NCBI GenBank assembly: GCA_040756085.1
Contig: JBFMAE010000050.1
Span: forward strand, 1 to 12,246
Source: JBFMAE01 sp040756085
GTDB taxonomy: Bacteria; Desulfobacterota; BSN033; UBA1163
Direction: 5' to 3'
Length of the DNA stretch: 12,246 bases
The notes beneath the pieces are model-generated. The model was not told the DNA's origin. It saw nothing but the letters and a program-made list of their open reading frames with translations, and did not search any database. Of this stretch, positions 4,173-11,300 are shown piece by piece. Position 1 is the first letter of the stretch. The number at the start of each line of letters is the position of its first letter. Made by a program: the position numbers and the translations under genes.

Positions 4173-6604
4173 TGAAAGGCGCTCTTCTACATGATATAGG
4201 AAAGGTTGTTCAAAGAGCCAACGATAATCCAACTGTCAAAAAACACAGTGAATGGGGTTATGAATGGTTAAAGGATAACTTAAAAGATGACCTCGCAGCC
4301 ATGGCTGCTATTGCCCATCACTATACAAAGGATGATGATTATGCACTGAATAACAATTTTGGCCTTATATGGTATCAAGCTGATAATTTAGCATCAAAAG
4401 AAAGGAAGGGAAGAGAAAAACTTCAGGAGGGAGAATGGCATAGCGAGATAACTCTTGCTTCTCCTTTCAGCAGGGTCAATAATCCTGATAATCCAGAAGA
4501 GAGTCCCACTCTTGCTTATTTACCATTATTTCTTGAAAAGATTGACAGGACAACAGCCACTGAATCACCTTGTTCTAAGCAAGATTACAAAAGGCTTTTT
4601 GATGCCTTTGAAACGGACTTTAATAGTCATGAAATACAGAAGCCCCCATCTTTGAATTTTCTTTTAATGCTTTTCGAAAAACACTTTAGTCATGTTCCTT
4701 CCATTACAATGAAGATTTACGATGGTCTTAAAAAGGAAGAAATTAAAGAAAAGCATCCGGATATATCACTTTTTGACCATTTAAAACTAACCGCAGCAAT
4801 TGCAGGCTGCATGTATCGCTATTACAGTGAGACCTACCCAGAAAAATGGAATAAAAATGAGCTTCTAAGGGATGAGATACTAAATATTTCAGATGCCGAA
4901 AAGCCCTATCTTCTTATTGGTGGGGACATCTCAGGTGTTCAGAAATTCATCTACACCATAACATCCAAAGGTGCTCTTAAATCCTTAAAAGGTAGGTCTT
5001 TTTATCTTGAGCTTTTTACTGAGCATATCGTTTCCAAACTGATAACGGCTTTAAGCCTTACGAGGTGTAATCTCATATTTTTAGGAGGTGGGCACTTTTA
5101 TATACTCTCCCATAATACGCCAAAGGCACAGGAAGCCATAAAAGAGATAAAAAAGGGTATCGATGAATATCTCTTCAAAGAATTTAGCGGGAGGCTTCAG
5201 CTTCACATGGAGGCAGAACCTTTCCATCAAAAATTATTCAAAAACTCAAGCGAGGTATGGGGCAAACTTGCAGAGATACTGCAGAAGGCTAAGAAGACTA
5301 AATGGAAAGGGAAACTACAAGACATATTAAAACCCCAAATGCCCCATAAGGAATGTCTGACACAGTATTGTGAAGTATGCTTCAGAGAGGATATTCCACT
5401 AAAACCCCTTGAAAGAGGCGTTAACAGGGTATATGACGCTATATGCGACTCCTGTAAATGCCAATATGAGCTGGGAGAGGAACTGAAGAGGATTTCAGAA
5501 AAAGAACATCCTGTTCTATACAGATTTGACCTTGAAAAGAGTGAGAAAGATCCTGAGACGCTTACCATTAAAATAGAAAGTTCTAAATACCTTCTCCAGG
5601 GTGGCTGGGACAAAGAAATCCATCAAGATGCCAGTGCAGTTTATCGTATAAATGATTTCACGGCCAAGCATTACTCTCACCCTAACTCTATTTATATGCC
5701 AATAGGGTTTTACCAACATAAAGATTTAGAGGAACTTTCTGATGCAAGTCCAGTATTTGGCCTAAATCGTATTGCCGTATTAAGGATGGATGTGGATAAC
5801 CTTGGGAAAGTATTCTCTACGGCTATTCCAGAAGAACACAAGACATTTTCTCGTATGGCGTCTATCTCACGGGAGTTGAATAAATTTTTTAAACAATATC
5901 TGAATACCATCGTTGAAGGAAAGAATGTTGAAGAACCTACTGATTTGGCAAATAGGGATGTAAAGTCCAAGGGAAGGATGCTAACAATCGTGTATTCAGG
6001 AGGGGATGACCTCTTTCTGATAGGACACTGGCTTGATGTCACAGAGGTGGCCTTCGATATAAGTAATTATTTTCGGAAATTTACAGGGAATTCCTTTATT
6101 ACCATTTCAGGTGGCATAGCATTAAATCATGAAAAATATCCAGTATATCAATATGCCAGAGAGGCGGAAGAGGCAGAGGCCCTTGCAAAGAAAAACAAAA
6201 ATACCCCTGAAGATAAAACAAAAAATTCCATATCCATTTTCGGTAACAAACCATTCAAATGGGTTGAGGCAGAGAAGATAGTTGAACGGGTTAGATTATT
6301 TACAAAATTTCTGAAACCGGCAGAAAGGCATTTAGCAGTTGATGAAAAGAGGCTTCCGAGTACATTCTTTTATAGGCTACTTAGCCTCTCAAGGCAATTT
6401 AATGAAAAAGGAGTATTAATTCTTCCAAAAGCGGCATATCTCATTTCAAGGGCAAAGTTTGGTGAGAACGGTGCAGAAGATTCATTAAAGATAAAGGAGG
6501 TTATCATGACACAAAACGTAAACCAATGGAAGATAAACGAAACAGCCACTATGTGGACATTAATGCTTACAAAGAAAGGAGGAGGTGAAGATGCAGGAGA
6601 ATAA
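4148..6604 (+). CDS. csm1: Cas10/Csm1, large subunit of the type III-A complex
   Basis: This 818-residue protein has the full Csm1 plan. An N-terminal HD nuclease domain carries GALLHDIGK, with H15 and D16, for single-stranded DNA cleavage. The first palm domain has GGDISGVQKF from 258. A zinc-binding insert has cysteines 403, 408, 411, 433, 436 and 438. The second palm domain has the metal-binding RMDVDNLG (D548, D550) and the cyclase motif SGGDD (G618-D621). The intact GGDD predicts synthesis of cyclic oligoadenylate from ATP when target RNA is bound, activating the CARF proteins in this window. The start at 4148 follows GAGGAG (4135-4140) with 7-bp spacing. The gene overlaps csm2 by 14 bp. 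Its first codons overlap the tail of relic 2, implying that its 5' junction was rearranged. Length and motifs look intact. Confidence 0.97.
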   Translation: MEDKFMSLVKGALLHDIGKVVQRANDNPTVKKHSEWGYEWLKDNLKDDLAAMAAIAHHYTKDDDYALNNNFGLIWYQADNLASKERKGREKLQEGEWHSEITLASPFSRVNNPDNPEESPTLAYLPLFLEKIDRTTATESPCSKQDYKRLFDAFETDFNSHEIQKPPSLNFLLMLFEKHFSHVPSITMKIYDGLKKEEIKEKHPDISLFDHLKLTAAIAGCMYRYYSETYPEKWNKNELLRDEILNISDAEKPYLLIGGDISGVQKFIYTITSKGALKSLKGRSFYLELFTEHIVSKLITALSLTRCNLIFLGGGHFYILSHNTPKAQEAIKEIKKGIDEYLFKEFSGRLQLHMEAEPFHQKLFKNSSEVWGKLAEILQKAKKTKWKGKLQDILKPQMPHKECLTQYCEVCFREDIPLKPLERGVNRVYDAICDSCKCQYELGEELKRISEKEHPVLYRFDLEKSEKDPETLTIKIESSKYLLQGGWDKEIHQDASAVYRINDFTAKHYSHPNSIYMPIGFYQHKDLEELSDASPVFGLNRIAVLRMDVDNLGKVFSTAIPEEHKTFSRMASISRELNKFFKQYLNTIVEGKNVEEPTDLANRDVKSKGRMLTIVYSGGDDLFLIGHWLDVTEVAFDISNYFRKFTGNSFITISGGIALNHEKYPVYQYAREAEEAEALAKKNKNTPEDKTKNSISIFGNKPFKWVEAEKIVERVRLFTKFLKPAERHLAVDEKRLPSTFFYRLLSLSRQFNEKGVLILPKAAYLISRAKFGENGAEDSLKIKEVIMTQNVNQWKINETATMWTLMLTKKGGGEDAGE

Positions 6605-7232
6605 GATACAAGATGCTATTATAAGAGCTAAAAAATTCAATATAGCCTTAAGGGCAATACAATTTGATTACGAAACTAAAAAATTGAAATGGAGTAAATA
6701 TTTACCTCAAATTGAAGAAGAATTTAAGGTTAACCTCGATGAAAGTGAAAAACAACATATGTGTAAAAAGAGAGATGATCTTAAGAAAGATTTAGAAAAG
6801 CAAAAGTTACATGATTTAGTTATTCAACAAATACCAATCATTTTTCAGATTGAAGAAAAAAAGGGGCGAGATGGAAGAGAGAAAAAAGTTCCAACGAAGC
6901 AAGGAGCAGAAACATTAAATAATTCAGCAGAGCTTATAGGACTGCTTCTAAAAGCATATGAAATAAGTACCTCGCAAATTCGCAGATATCTTGACAGCTT
7001 GAGAAAGATAAAGGTAAATACTTCAACAGAAACATTTAGTGAGTCAGAAGTCCTACTACAGCAAGTCAAAATTGCTTATGCTGCCGGGAGAGATAGTGAT
7101 CTTAATTTTTTATATGAAGTAATGAAACCAGCTATAAAAGCAGGAAGTGAAGGGTATCACTGTCTTGAACAACTTCTGAAGTTTGTTGAGGCTATTGTTG
7201 CCTATCATAGATTCTATAGAGGGGAGGATTAA
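6591..7232 (+). CDS. csm2: Csm2 small subunit with a long N-terminal extension
   Basis: The last 100 residues or so, from TSQIRRYLDSLRKIK through LLQQVKIAYAAGRD to EAIVAYHRFYRGED, are the alpha-helical Csm2 core; small subunits line the Csm backbone next to the target RNA. The full protein is 213 residues, compared with roughly 100-150 in most Csm2 proteins. The extra N-terminal 100 or so residues are lysine-rich and probably helical, and include KKRDDLKKDLEKQKLHDL. I start at the ATG at 6591 because a perfect AGGAGG (6580-6585) lies 5 bp before it; a GTG at 6585 would overlap that site. The gene overlaps the end of cas10 by 14 bp, indicating translational coupling, and is followed 2 bp later by csm3. 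Confidence 0.9.
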   Translation: MQENKIQDAIIRAKKFNIALRAIQFDYETKKLKWSKYLPQIEEEFKVNLDESEKQHMCKKRDDLKKDLEKQKLHDLVIQQIPIIFQIEEKKGRDGREKKVPTKQGAETLNNSAELIGLLLKAYEISTSQIRRYLDSLRKIKVNTSTETFSESEVLLQQVKIAYAAGRDSDLNFLYEVMKPAIKAGSEGYHCLEQLLKFVEAIVAYHRFYRGED

Positions 7233-7234
7233 CC

Positions 7235-8017
7235 ATGGAAAGAAATCTTTTAGGCAAAGTCGTCATAAACGGAAAACTTTTATGCAAAACAGGTATGCAC
7301 ATCGGTGCAGCGAAAGAAAACATGGAGATTGGGGCGATCGATTCTCCTGTTGTCAGAGACCCGATAACAAGGGAGCCATATATCCCAGGTAGTTCATTCA
7401 AGGGGAAGTTAAGATCACTACTTGAAAAAGGACTTGCAAAAATACCTAACCGAAATATTGGTTCTGATGTTAAAATGCATGTCTGCGACGATGCCGATTT
7501 AGCAGCTAAATGCGGAGTTTGCAGAATATTCGGCTCTACAGGCAAAGGTGATGGCAAAAAGAATTTTCCCGCACGTTTGATAGTTAGAGATTTAAATCTT
7601 ACCCTTGATAGCCGTGAAAAACTTTCTGATATCGATACAGGTCTTCAATTCACAGAATGGAAATTTGAAAATGCCATAGACAGGGTTACTTCCGCTGCTA
7701 ATCCAAGACAGATTGAGAGGGTTCCAAAAGGAGCCGAGTTTAAAATGGAACTGGTTTATAGTGTAGAAGAGCCTTCCCATGTGGTAGAGGATCTTAAAAA
7801 CCTAAGACTCGCTCTTGAACTCCTAATACTCGATGCCCTTGGAGGTCATGGCTCAAGGGGTTATGGGAAGGTAGATGTTAAATATGATCCCCTGGAGGCT
7901 ATGACTGTAGAAGCTTTAAAAAATAAAACAGAAGCGCAAAGGATTACAGTTTCTTCGTTAGAGGATGAGGATATAAATACAATCGCCAAACTTTTCAGCG
8001 AAAGCAGACAGGAGTAA
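7235..8017 (+). CDS. csm3: Csm3 backbone subunit and target-RNA nuclease
   Basis: At 260 residues this is a normal-length Csm3 (RAMP, Cas7 group). It forms the repeating backbone of the complex and cuts target RNA at 6-nt intervals. The catalytic aspartate is D36, in IGAIDSPVVRDP. A zinc site is formed by H82, C84, C93 and C96. PGSSFKGKLRSLLE (51-64) is the conserved RAMP helix, and the late glycine-rich motif GGHGSRGYGKV is present. Nothing is missing. The start follows GGGGAGG in the end of csm2, with the stop and start joined as TAACCATG. Confidence 0.97.
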   Translation: MERNLLGKVVINGKLLCKTGMHIGAAKENMEIGAIDSPVVRDPITREPYIPGSSFKGKLRSLLEKGLAKIPNRNIGSDVKMHVCDDADLAAKCGVCRIFGSTGKGDGKKNFPARLIVRDLNLTLDSREKLSDIDTGLQFTEWKFENAIDRVTSAANPRQIERVPKGAEFKMELVYSVEEPSHVVEDLKNLRLALELLILDALGGHGSRGYGKVDVKYDPLEAMTVEALKNKTEAQRITVSSLEDEDINTIAKLFSESRQE

Positions 8018-8019
8018 CC

Positions 8020-9009
8020 ATGCAAGTTTATCTTTATAAATTACGATTTAAAGGAGCAACCCATTTTGGAGATACTGGAATAGACCTTGAGAATGTCTCC
8101 GAATGGGTCAATTCAGACACGCTTTTCTCTGCCTTTGTTAATGCTCTTTCCGCCAGGGATGGCAGAAACGTGGCCACAGATTTTGTGAATGAATTCAAGG
8201 AAAGGCCTCCCTTTCTTTTAAGCTCCCTATTTGTCTATAAAGAAGATAAATATTTTTTGCCCCGTCCTCTGTATGATGAACATATACAACCTGATGCAAG
8301 AAGGACCATAGTGAAGGAATTGAAAAGACTCAAATGGCTAACCGGGGAGGGATTCTGTAACTGGACATCTGATATCAATTTGAACTCCGAAAAGATTCAA
8401 AAGATATATGCTTCTTCCGAGGAATACAAAGAGTCCTTCATTGCTGAAATTAGACCGAGGGTTTCCCTCGATAGAAATAACCAGAACAGTGAGATTTATC
8501 ATTGCGGTTATGTCTATTTTAATAGGGACTCTGGTCTTTATGGACTTGTGGCGTTTAGTGACTTAAAAGTAGTTGAGTTCTTTAAGGGTCTTCTTCACAA
8601 CCTTGGTGAGATAGGAATTGGAGGAGAAAAGACTTATGGATGTGGGATGTTTGAGGTTAAAGAATTCAATGAAGTATCAGGGATTTTAAAAGAAATCCTT
8701 ATTCAGAAAGCACAAATGTTCACACTCCTTTCTCTATATCACCCATCTTCTGACGAGATGCTAGTTGTTGAAGATAACCTCGTTGCCTATGAAGCGGTTA
8801 GGAGAAGGGGTTGGATTTCAAGTGGTAGATATGCCCTTCCATTTAAGAGAAAATCTGTAGGTTTTATTACAGAGGGAAGTGTCTTGAAAACAAGGCCTAA
8901 AGGATGCCTTGTGGATGTAACGCCGGATGAAATTTCTCCTGACATGCTTGAACATAGGGTTTATAGGTATGGTTACGCTTTCCCGGCACCCTTTTCACAG
9001 GGGGAGTAA
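8020..9009 (+). CDS. csm4: Csm4, crRNA 5'-tag-binding subunit
   Basis: This 329-residue RAMP protein (Cas5 group) caps the base of the Csm complex, holding the crRNA 5' tag and contacting Cas10. The N-terminus MQVYLYKLRFKGATHFGDTG followed by SDTLFSAFVNAL is characteristic. A glycine-rich loop, GIGGEKTYGCG (199-209), ends the first RAMP fold, and the C-terminus closes with GYAFPAPF. It starts 2 bp after the csm3 stop, with CAGGAG (8009-8014) as ribosome binding site and the same TAACCATG junction seen between csm2 and csm3. Confidence 0.95.
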   Translation: MQVYLYKLRFKGATHFGDTGIDLENVSEWVNSDTLFSAFVNALSARDGRNVATDFVNEFKERPPFLLSSLFVYKEDKYFLPRPLYDEHIQPDARRTIVKELKRLKWLTGEGFCNWTSDINLNSEKIQKIYASSEEYKESFIAEIRPRVSLDRNNQNSEIYHCGYVYFNRDSGLYGLVAFSDLKVVEFFKGLLHNLGEIGIGGEKTYGCGMFEVKEFNEVSGILKEILIQKAQMFTLLSLYHPSSDEMLVVEDNLVAYEAVRRRGWISSGRYALPFKRKSVGFITEGSVLKTRPKGCLVDVTPDEISPDMLEHRVYRYGYAFPAPFSQGE

Positions 9010-9011
9010 AA

Positions 9012-10160
9012 ATGGATAGCTTTTATGAAATGAAGAAAGTGAAGTTTATTGTAAAATCGCTTATCCATATAGGCAGTGTGGAGCAGAAGCTTACACCTTT
9101 TGAATACATCCATCGTGGTCAGTATGTTTATTCCATTTCTGAAGAGAAACTATCTCGATTTTTACTGAAATGGAACTTGATAGATCCTTATGTCAGGGCA
9201 GTTGACAGAGATGCTCATAGATTCAGAATTATGGATTTTTTCAGCCAAAATGGAATTCATTTGAAAGACGAAGACTTCGTTACACTTAGTGCTGGGAGAA
9301 GGATTAAAGTACTGGGAGATACCAGTAAACTTCAGGATTACAGACCCTTTATAAGAGATGGCCTTGGAGATGTCTATATTCCTGGCACATCCTTAAAGGG
9401 AGTTTTCAGAACAGCCATACTTTATAACATTCTTGCAAGACTTAAATCAGAAGATCCTAAGGGTTTTCAGGAAAGGGTAGAGCAGAGAATCTTAGCGGAT
9501 GTTAACAAAAAGGTAAATAAGAAAAGGCTCTTCGAGTGGGGGATAGAAAGATGGTTTGAGTCGTTTCAACTGGATAGGAAAGAAAAATGCCCCAATACAG
9601 ACTGGCTAAGGATGCTTTATGTGACTGATGCATACGCTAAGGAGAAATTAGAAACAATCCTTATCCCTGTAAATGTCTTAAAAAAAGAGGCACACGGGTG
9701 GGTTTATAAAAAAGAGAAGTCTGGAAAAGATACTACTATCTGGGTTGAATGTTTGCCGGAAGGTGCTACCCTTGAGTTTCAGATTACCTGGGATAGGAGG
9801 CTCCTTGAGGAATTTAGAAAGAAGAATAAAAATATTCAACTTCCCCAGAGCATAGATGAAGTTTTTTCTTATACAACTAAATGGTCTAATGATATTACAA
9901 AATTTGAAAGAAACTTTTCAACAGGCCATGATCTCCAGAAATGGTATAAGAACAATTTGGAAAACTTCAGAATCGGCTTCGGCTCAGGAATGACATCTAC
10001 TACCATCTCAATCCTTTTTGAAGACGAATTAAGGAAAAAAATTAGGAATTATGCAGGTCTAAACAGGGGGAACGAAATAGCTCCTAAATCACGAAGGGTA
10101 TGGATAAAAAATAATCAGCCAGTTCCCCTTGGTTGGGTTTTTCTGGAATTCATAGAATAG
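9012..10160 (+). CDS. csm5: Csm5, crRNA 3'-end-proximal subunit
   Basis: This 382-residue RAMP protein (Cas7 group) sits at the head of the Csm complex and is involved in crRNA 3'-end maturation in studied systems. The motifs are YIPGTSLKGVFRTA (from 122), which matches the Csm3-type PG-x-S-x-KG helix, and the late glycine-rich RIGFGSGMTS (320-329). The N-terminal SLIHIGS segment is also typical. It begins 2 bp after csm4 behind GGGGGAG and is the last gene of the csm operon. No clear intrinsic terminator follows. Confidence 0.95.
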   Translation: MDSFYEMKKVKFIVKSLIHIGSVEQKLTPFEYIHRGQYVYSISEEKLSRFLLKWNLIDPYVRAVDRDAHRFRIMDFFSQNGIHLKDEDFVTLSAGRRIKVLGDTSKLQDYRPFIRDGLGDVYIPGTSLKGVFRTAILYNILARLKSEDPKGFQERVEQRILADVNKKVNKKRLFEWGIERWFESFQLDRKEKCPNTDWLRMLYVTDAYAKEKLETILIPVNVLKKEAHGWVYKKEKSGKDTTIWVECLPEGATLEFQITWDRRLLEEFRKKNKNIQLPQSIDEVFSYTTKWSNDITKFERNFSTGHDLQKWYKNNLENFRIGFGSGMTSTTISILFEDELRKKIRNYAGLNRGNEIAPKSRRVWIKNNQPVPLGWVFLEFIE

Positions 10161-10537
10161 CCTGTATTTTTCCACCATAAAAAATCTGTCAAGATTGGAC
10201 GGGTTCACATTAGGGGGCTGATGATTCAGGTGTAAATACTTACGCCCCAGGTTTTGACTTCTCCTATTCGATTTTTTCATGGAGCCGCATGGAAATCTTC
10301 TGGGTGAAAGAATGCCTTTTATTAATGATAGGGGCCTTTGATTATCTGTAATTACTGATAATATTATCACTCAAAAGGGATAATTAAGAAGAAACATAAA
10401 ATTGAAACGGCTGATTTTATAGAGAGGATGGAAGAATTGATTGATGAATTGAAAGAATGCCTTAAGGGAGAATTCATGCTTGCGAAGCCTCGTGCTGATC
10501 ATTTAGTGGATTCTAAAATCAGACTTCCTCGAATCAA
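10161..10537. other. Spacer between csm5 and the toxin-antitoxin pair, no supported gene
   Basis: This 377-bp stretch has no gene I can support. The minus strand near 10180-10300 is open and could encode a decayed fragment (GRKYLHLNHQPPNVNPSNLD), which I do not recognise. On the + strand a frame open from about 10362 could encode KKKHKIETADFIERMEELID, but it runs antisense into the toxin gene and has no properly spaced ribosome binding site. The clearest structure is the symmetric GATAAT cluster at 10341-10384. Confidence 0.5.
10341..10384. promoter_or_regulatory. Symmetric cluster of four GATAAT/ATTATC half-sites
   Basis: ATTATC (10341-10346), the perfect palindrome GATAATATTATC (10357-10368) and GATAAT (10379-10384) are spaced by exactly 10 bp on each side, giving a 44-bp arrangement symmetric about 10362/10363. 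It could be an operator for a cooperatively binding repressor or two tandem weak hairpins. The role is inference. Confidence 0.4.
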
Positions 10538-10963
10538 TTACTTAAACTCGGTCGGATCGATTCTTTTAACTTCGGAGATGAGGTCAAAATGGGGATCAGT
10601 GGAAATGATCTCTTTGATTCCATTATTGAGCATGGTGGCGGCATGAATGGCATCTCGGGAAGTAATATCTTTTAAACTTTTTAATATTTCTAACGCTTTG
10701 TTTGTCTCATGAATCGTCACTGGGAAAATGGTTACACAAATTTGAACCATGGCTTGATAGGCTATTTCACCGAGAGTTGATCGACCGATTGAAAAATATC
10801 GGTAAAGGATTTCTTGGAGAACTTCTGTATTTGAAACAGCTAAGATTTCTTCTTTCTTTATTTTATCTAAAATCTTTTTACATGGGTCACGAAGTGGATG
10901 GGGACCTCCCAAAGAATACATGAGCAGATTAGCATCAATAAATTGATAAGCAGGAGGGTTCAT
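10538..10963 (-). CDS. PIN-domain toxin, VapC type
   Basis: This 141-residue protein is a PIN-domain ribonuclease. Acidic active-site residues are in place: D10 in FIDANLLMY, E47 in SNTEVLQEI, D104 in SRDAIHAATM, and D123/D127 in STDPHFD. VapC toxins cleave tRNA or rRNA when released from their antitoxin. The gene overlaps the antitoxin stop by 4 bp (ATGA) and has no strong ribosome binding site of its own, indicating translational coupling, the usual way toxin output is kept below antitoxin. Its RNA target cannot be predicted from sequence. It lies convergent to the csm operon and antisense to it. Confidence 0.9.
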   Translation of the reverse strand: MNPPAYQFIDANLLMYSLGGPHPLRDPCKKILDKIKKEEILAVSNTEVLQEILYRYFSIGRSTLGEIAYQAMVQICVTIFPVTIHETNKALEILKSLKDITSRDAIHAATMLNNGIKEIISTDPHFDLISEVKRIDPTEFK

Positions 10964-11220
10964 TGGCTTGAATATTTTTTCGCAAGATACTCAGCTTCCC
11001 ATTCTTGATAGTCTTCTGGAACCGGAACTTCAGGGAGGGAAAGAAGTCGATCTACCGCTTCAGCAATCTCACGCTGCTTCTTTTTTTTGAGATGGTATTC
11101 TTCTATTGCTTCTCTAACTAAGGTTCCGAGCTTTTTGCCCTTTTGGGAGGCGATCTCTTCAAGCTCTTTATATTGTTTTTCAGTTAGTAAGACCTGAACC
11201 TTTTTGAGGTATTTTGACAT
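10960..11220 (-). CDS. Antitoxin with ribbon-helix-helix DNA-binding domain
   Basis: This 86-residue protein starts YLKKVQVLLTEKQYKELEEI and continues with GKKLGTLVREAIEEYH, a ribbon-helix-helix (CopG-like) domain of about 45 residues. A basic linker (KKKKQREIAEAVDRLL) leads to an acidic, tryptophan-containing tail, probably the toxin-neutralising segment. It is the first gene of the pair. AAGGAG lies at complement 11228-11233, 7 bp before the ATG. A consensus promoter and repeated ATACTC half-sites upstream point to autorepression, as expected for this antitoxin class. Confidence 0.88.
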   Translation of the reverse strand: MSKYLKKVQVLLTEKQYKELEEIASQKGKKLGTLVREAIEEYHLKKKKQREIAEAVDRLLSLPEVPVPEDYQEWEAEYLAKKYSSQ

Positions 11221-11224
11221 TTTG

Positions 11225-11290
11225 ATACTCCTTAATTGATAATCTCAAATTAATAATATTTTAAAAATACTCCTTTGTCAAGAGTATTTT
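11225..11290. promoter_or_regulatory. Antitoxin operator: repeated ATACTC/GAGTAT half-sites
   Basis: A perfect inverted repeat, AAAATACTC (11264-11272) and GAGTATTTT (11282-11290), brackets the antitoxin -35 box. A third half-site, ATACTC (11225-11230), lies over the antitoxin ribosome binding site, exactly 42 bp (four helical turns) from the first in direct orientation. This fits binding and looping or spreading by a ribbon-helix-helix dimer. The same 80-bp gap is the only upstream region of the divergent CARF gene, so binding here could also affect that gene. Confidence 0.6.
11253..11281 (-). promoter_or_regulatory. Sigma-70-type promoter of the toxin-antitoxin operon
   Basis: On the minus strand TTGACA (complement 11276-11281) is followed after exactly 17 bp by TATTAT (complement 11253-11258), with a run of T/A in the spacer. 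This is the best promoter in the window. The start of transcription would fall near 11246, giving a leader of about 25 nt that contains the AAGGAG. Confidence 0.75.
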
Positions 11291-11300
11291 AGAGGACCCA

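Noticed and set aside
6585..6593. GTG at 6585 as the csm2 start
   Set aside because: It overlaps the AGGAGG site that is ideally spaced for the ATG at 6591.
10428..10646. Small + strand gene starting MEELIDELKECLKGE
   Set aside because: Its last 110 bases are antisense to the well-supported toxin gene, its GAGAGG is directly against the ATG, and I recognise no family.
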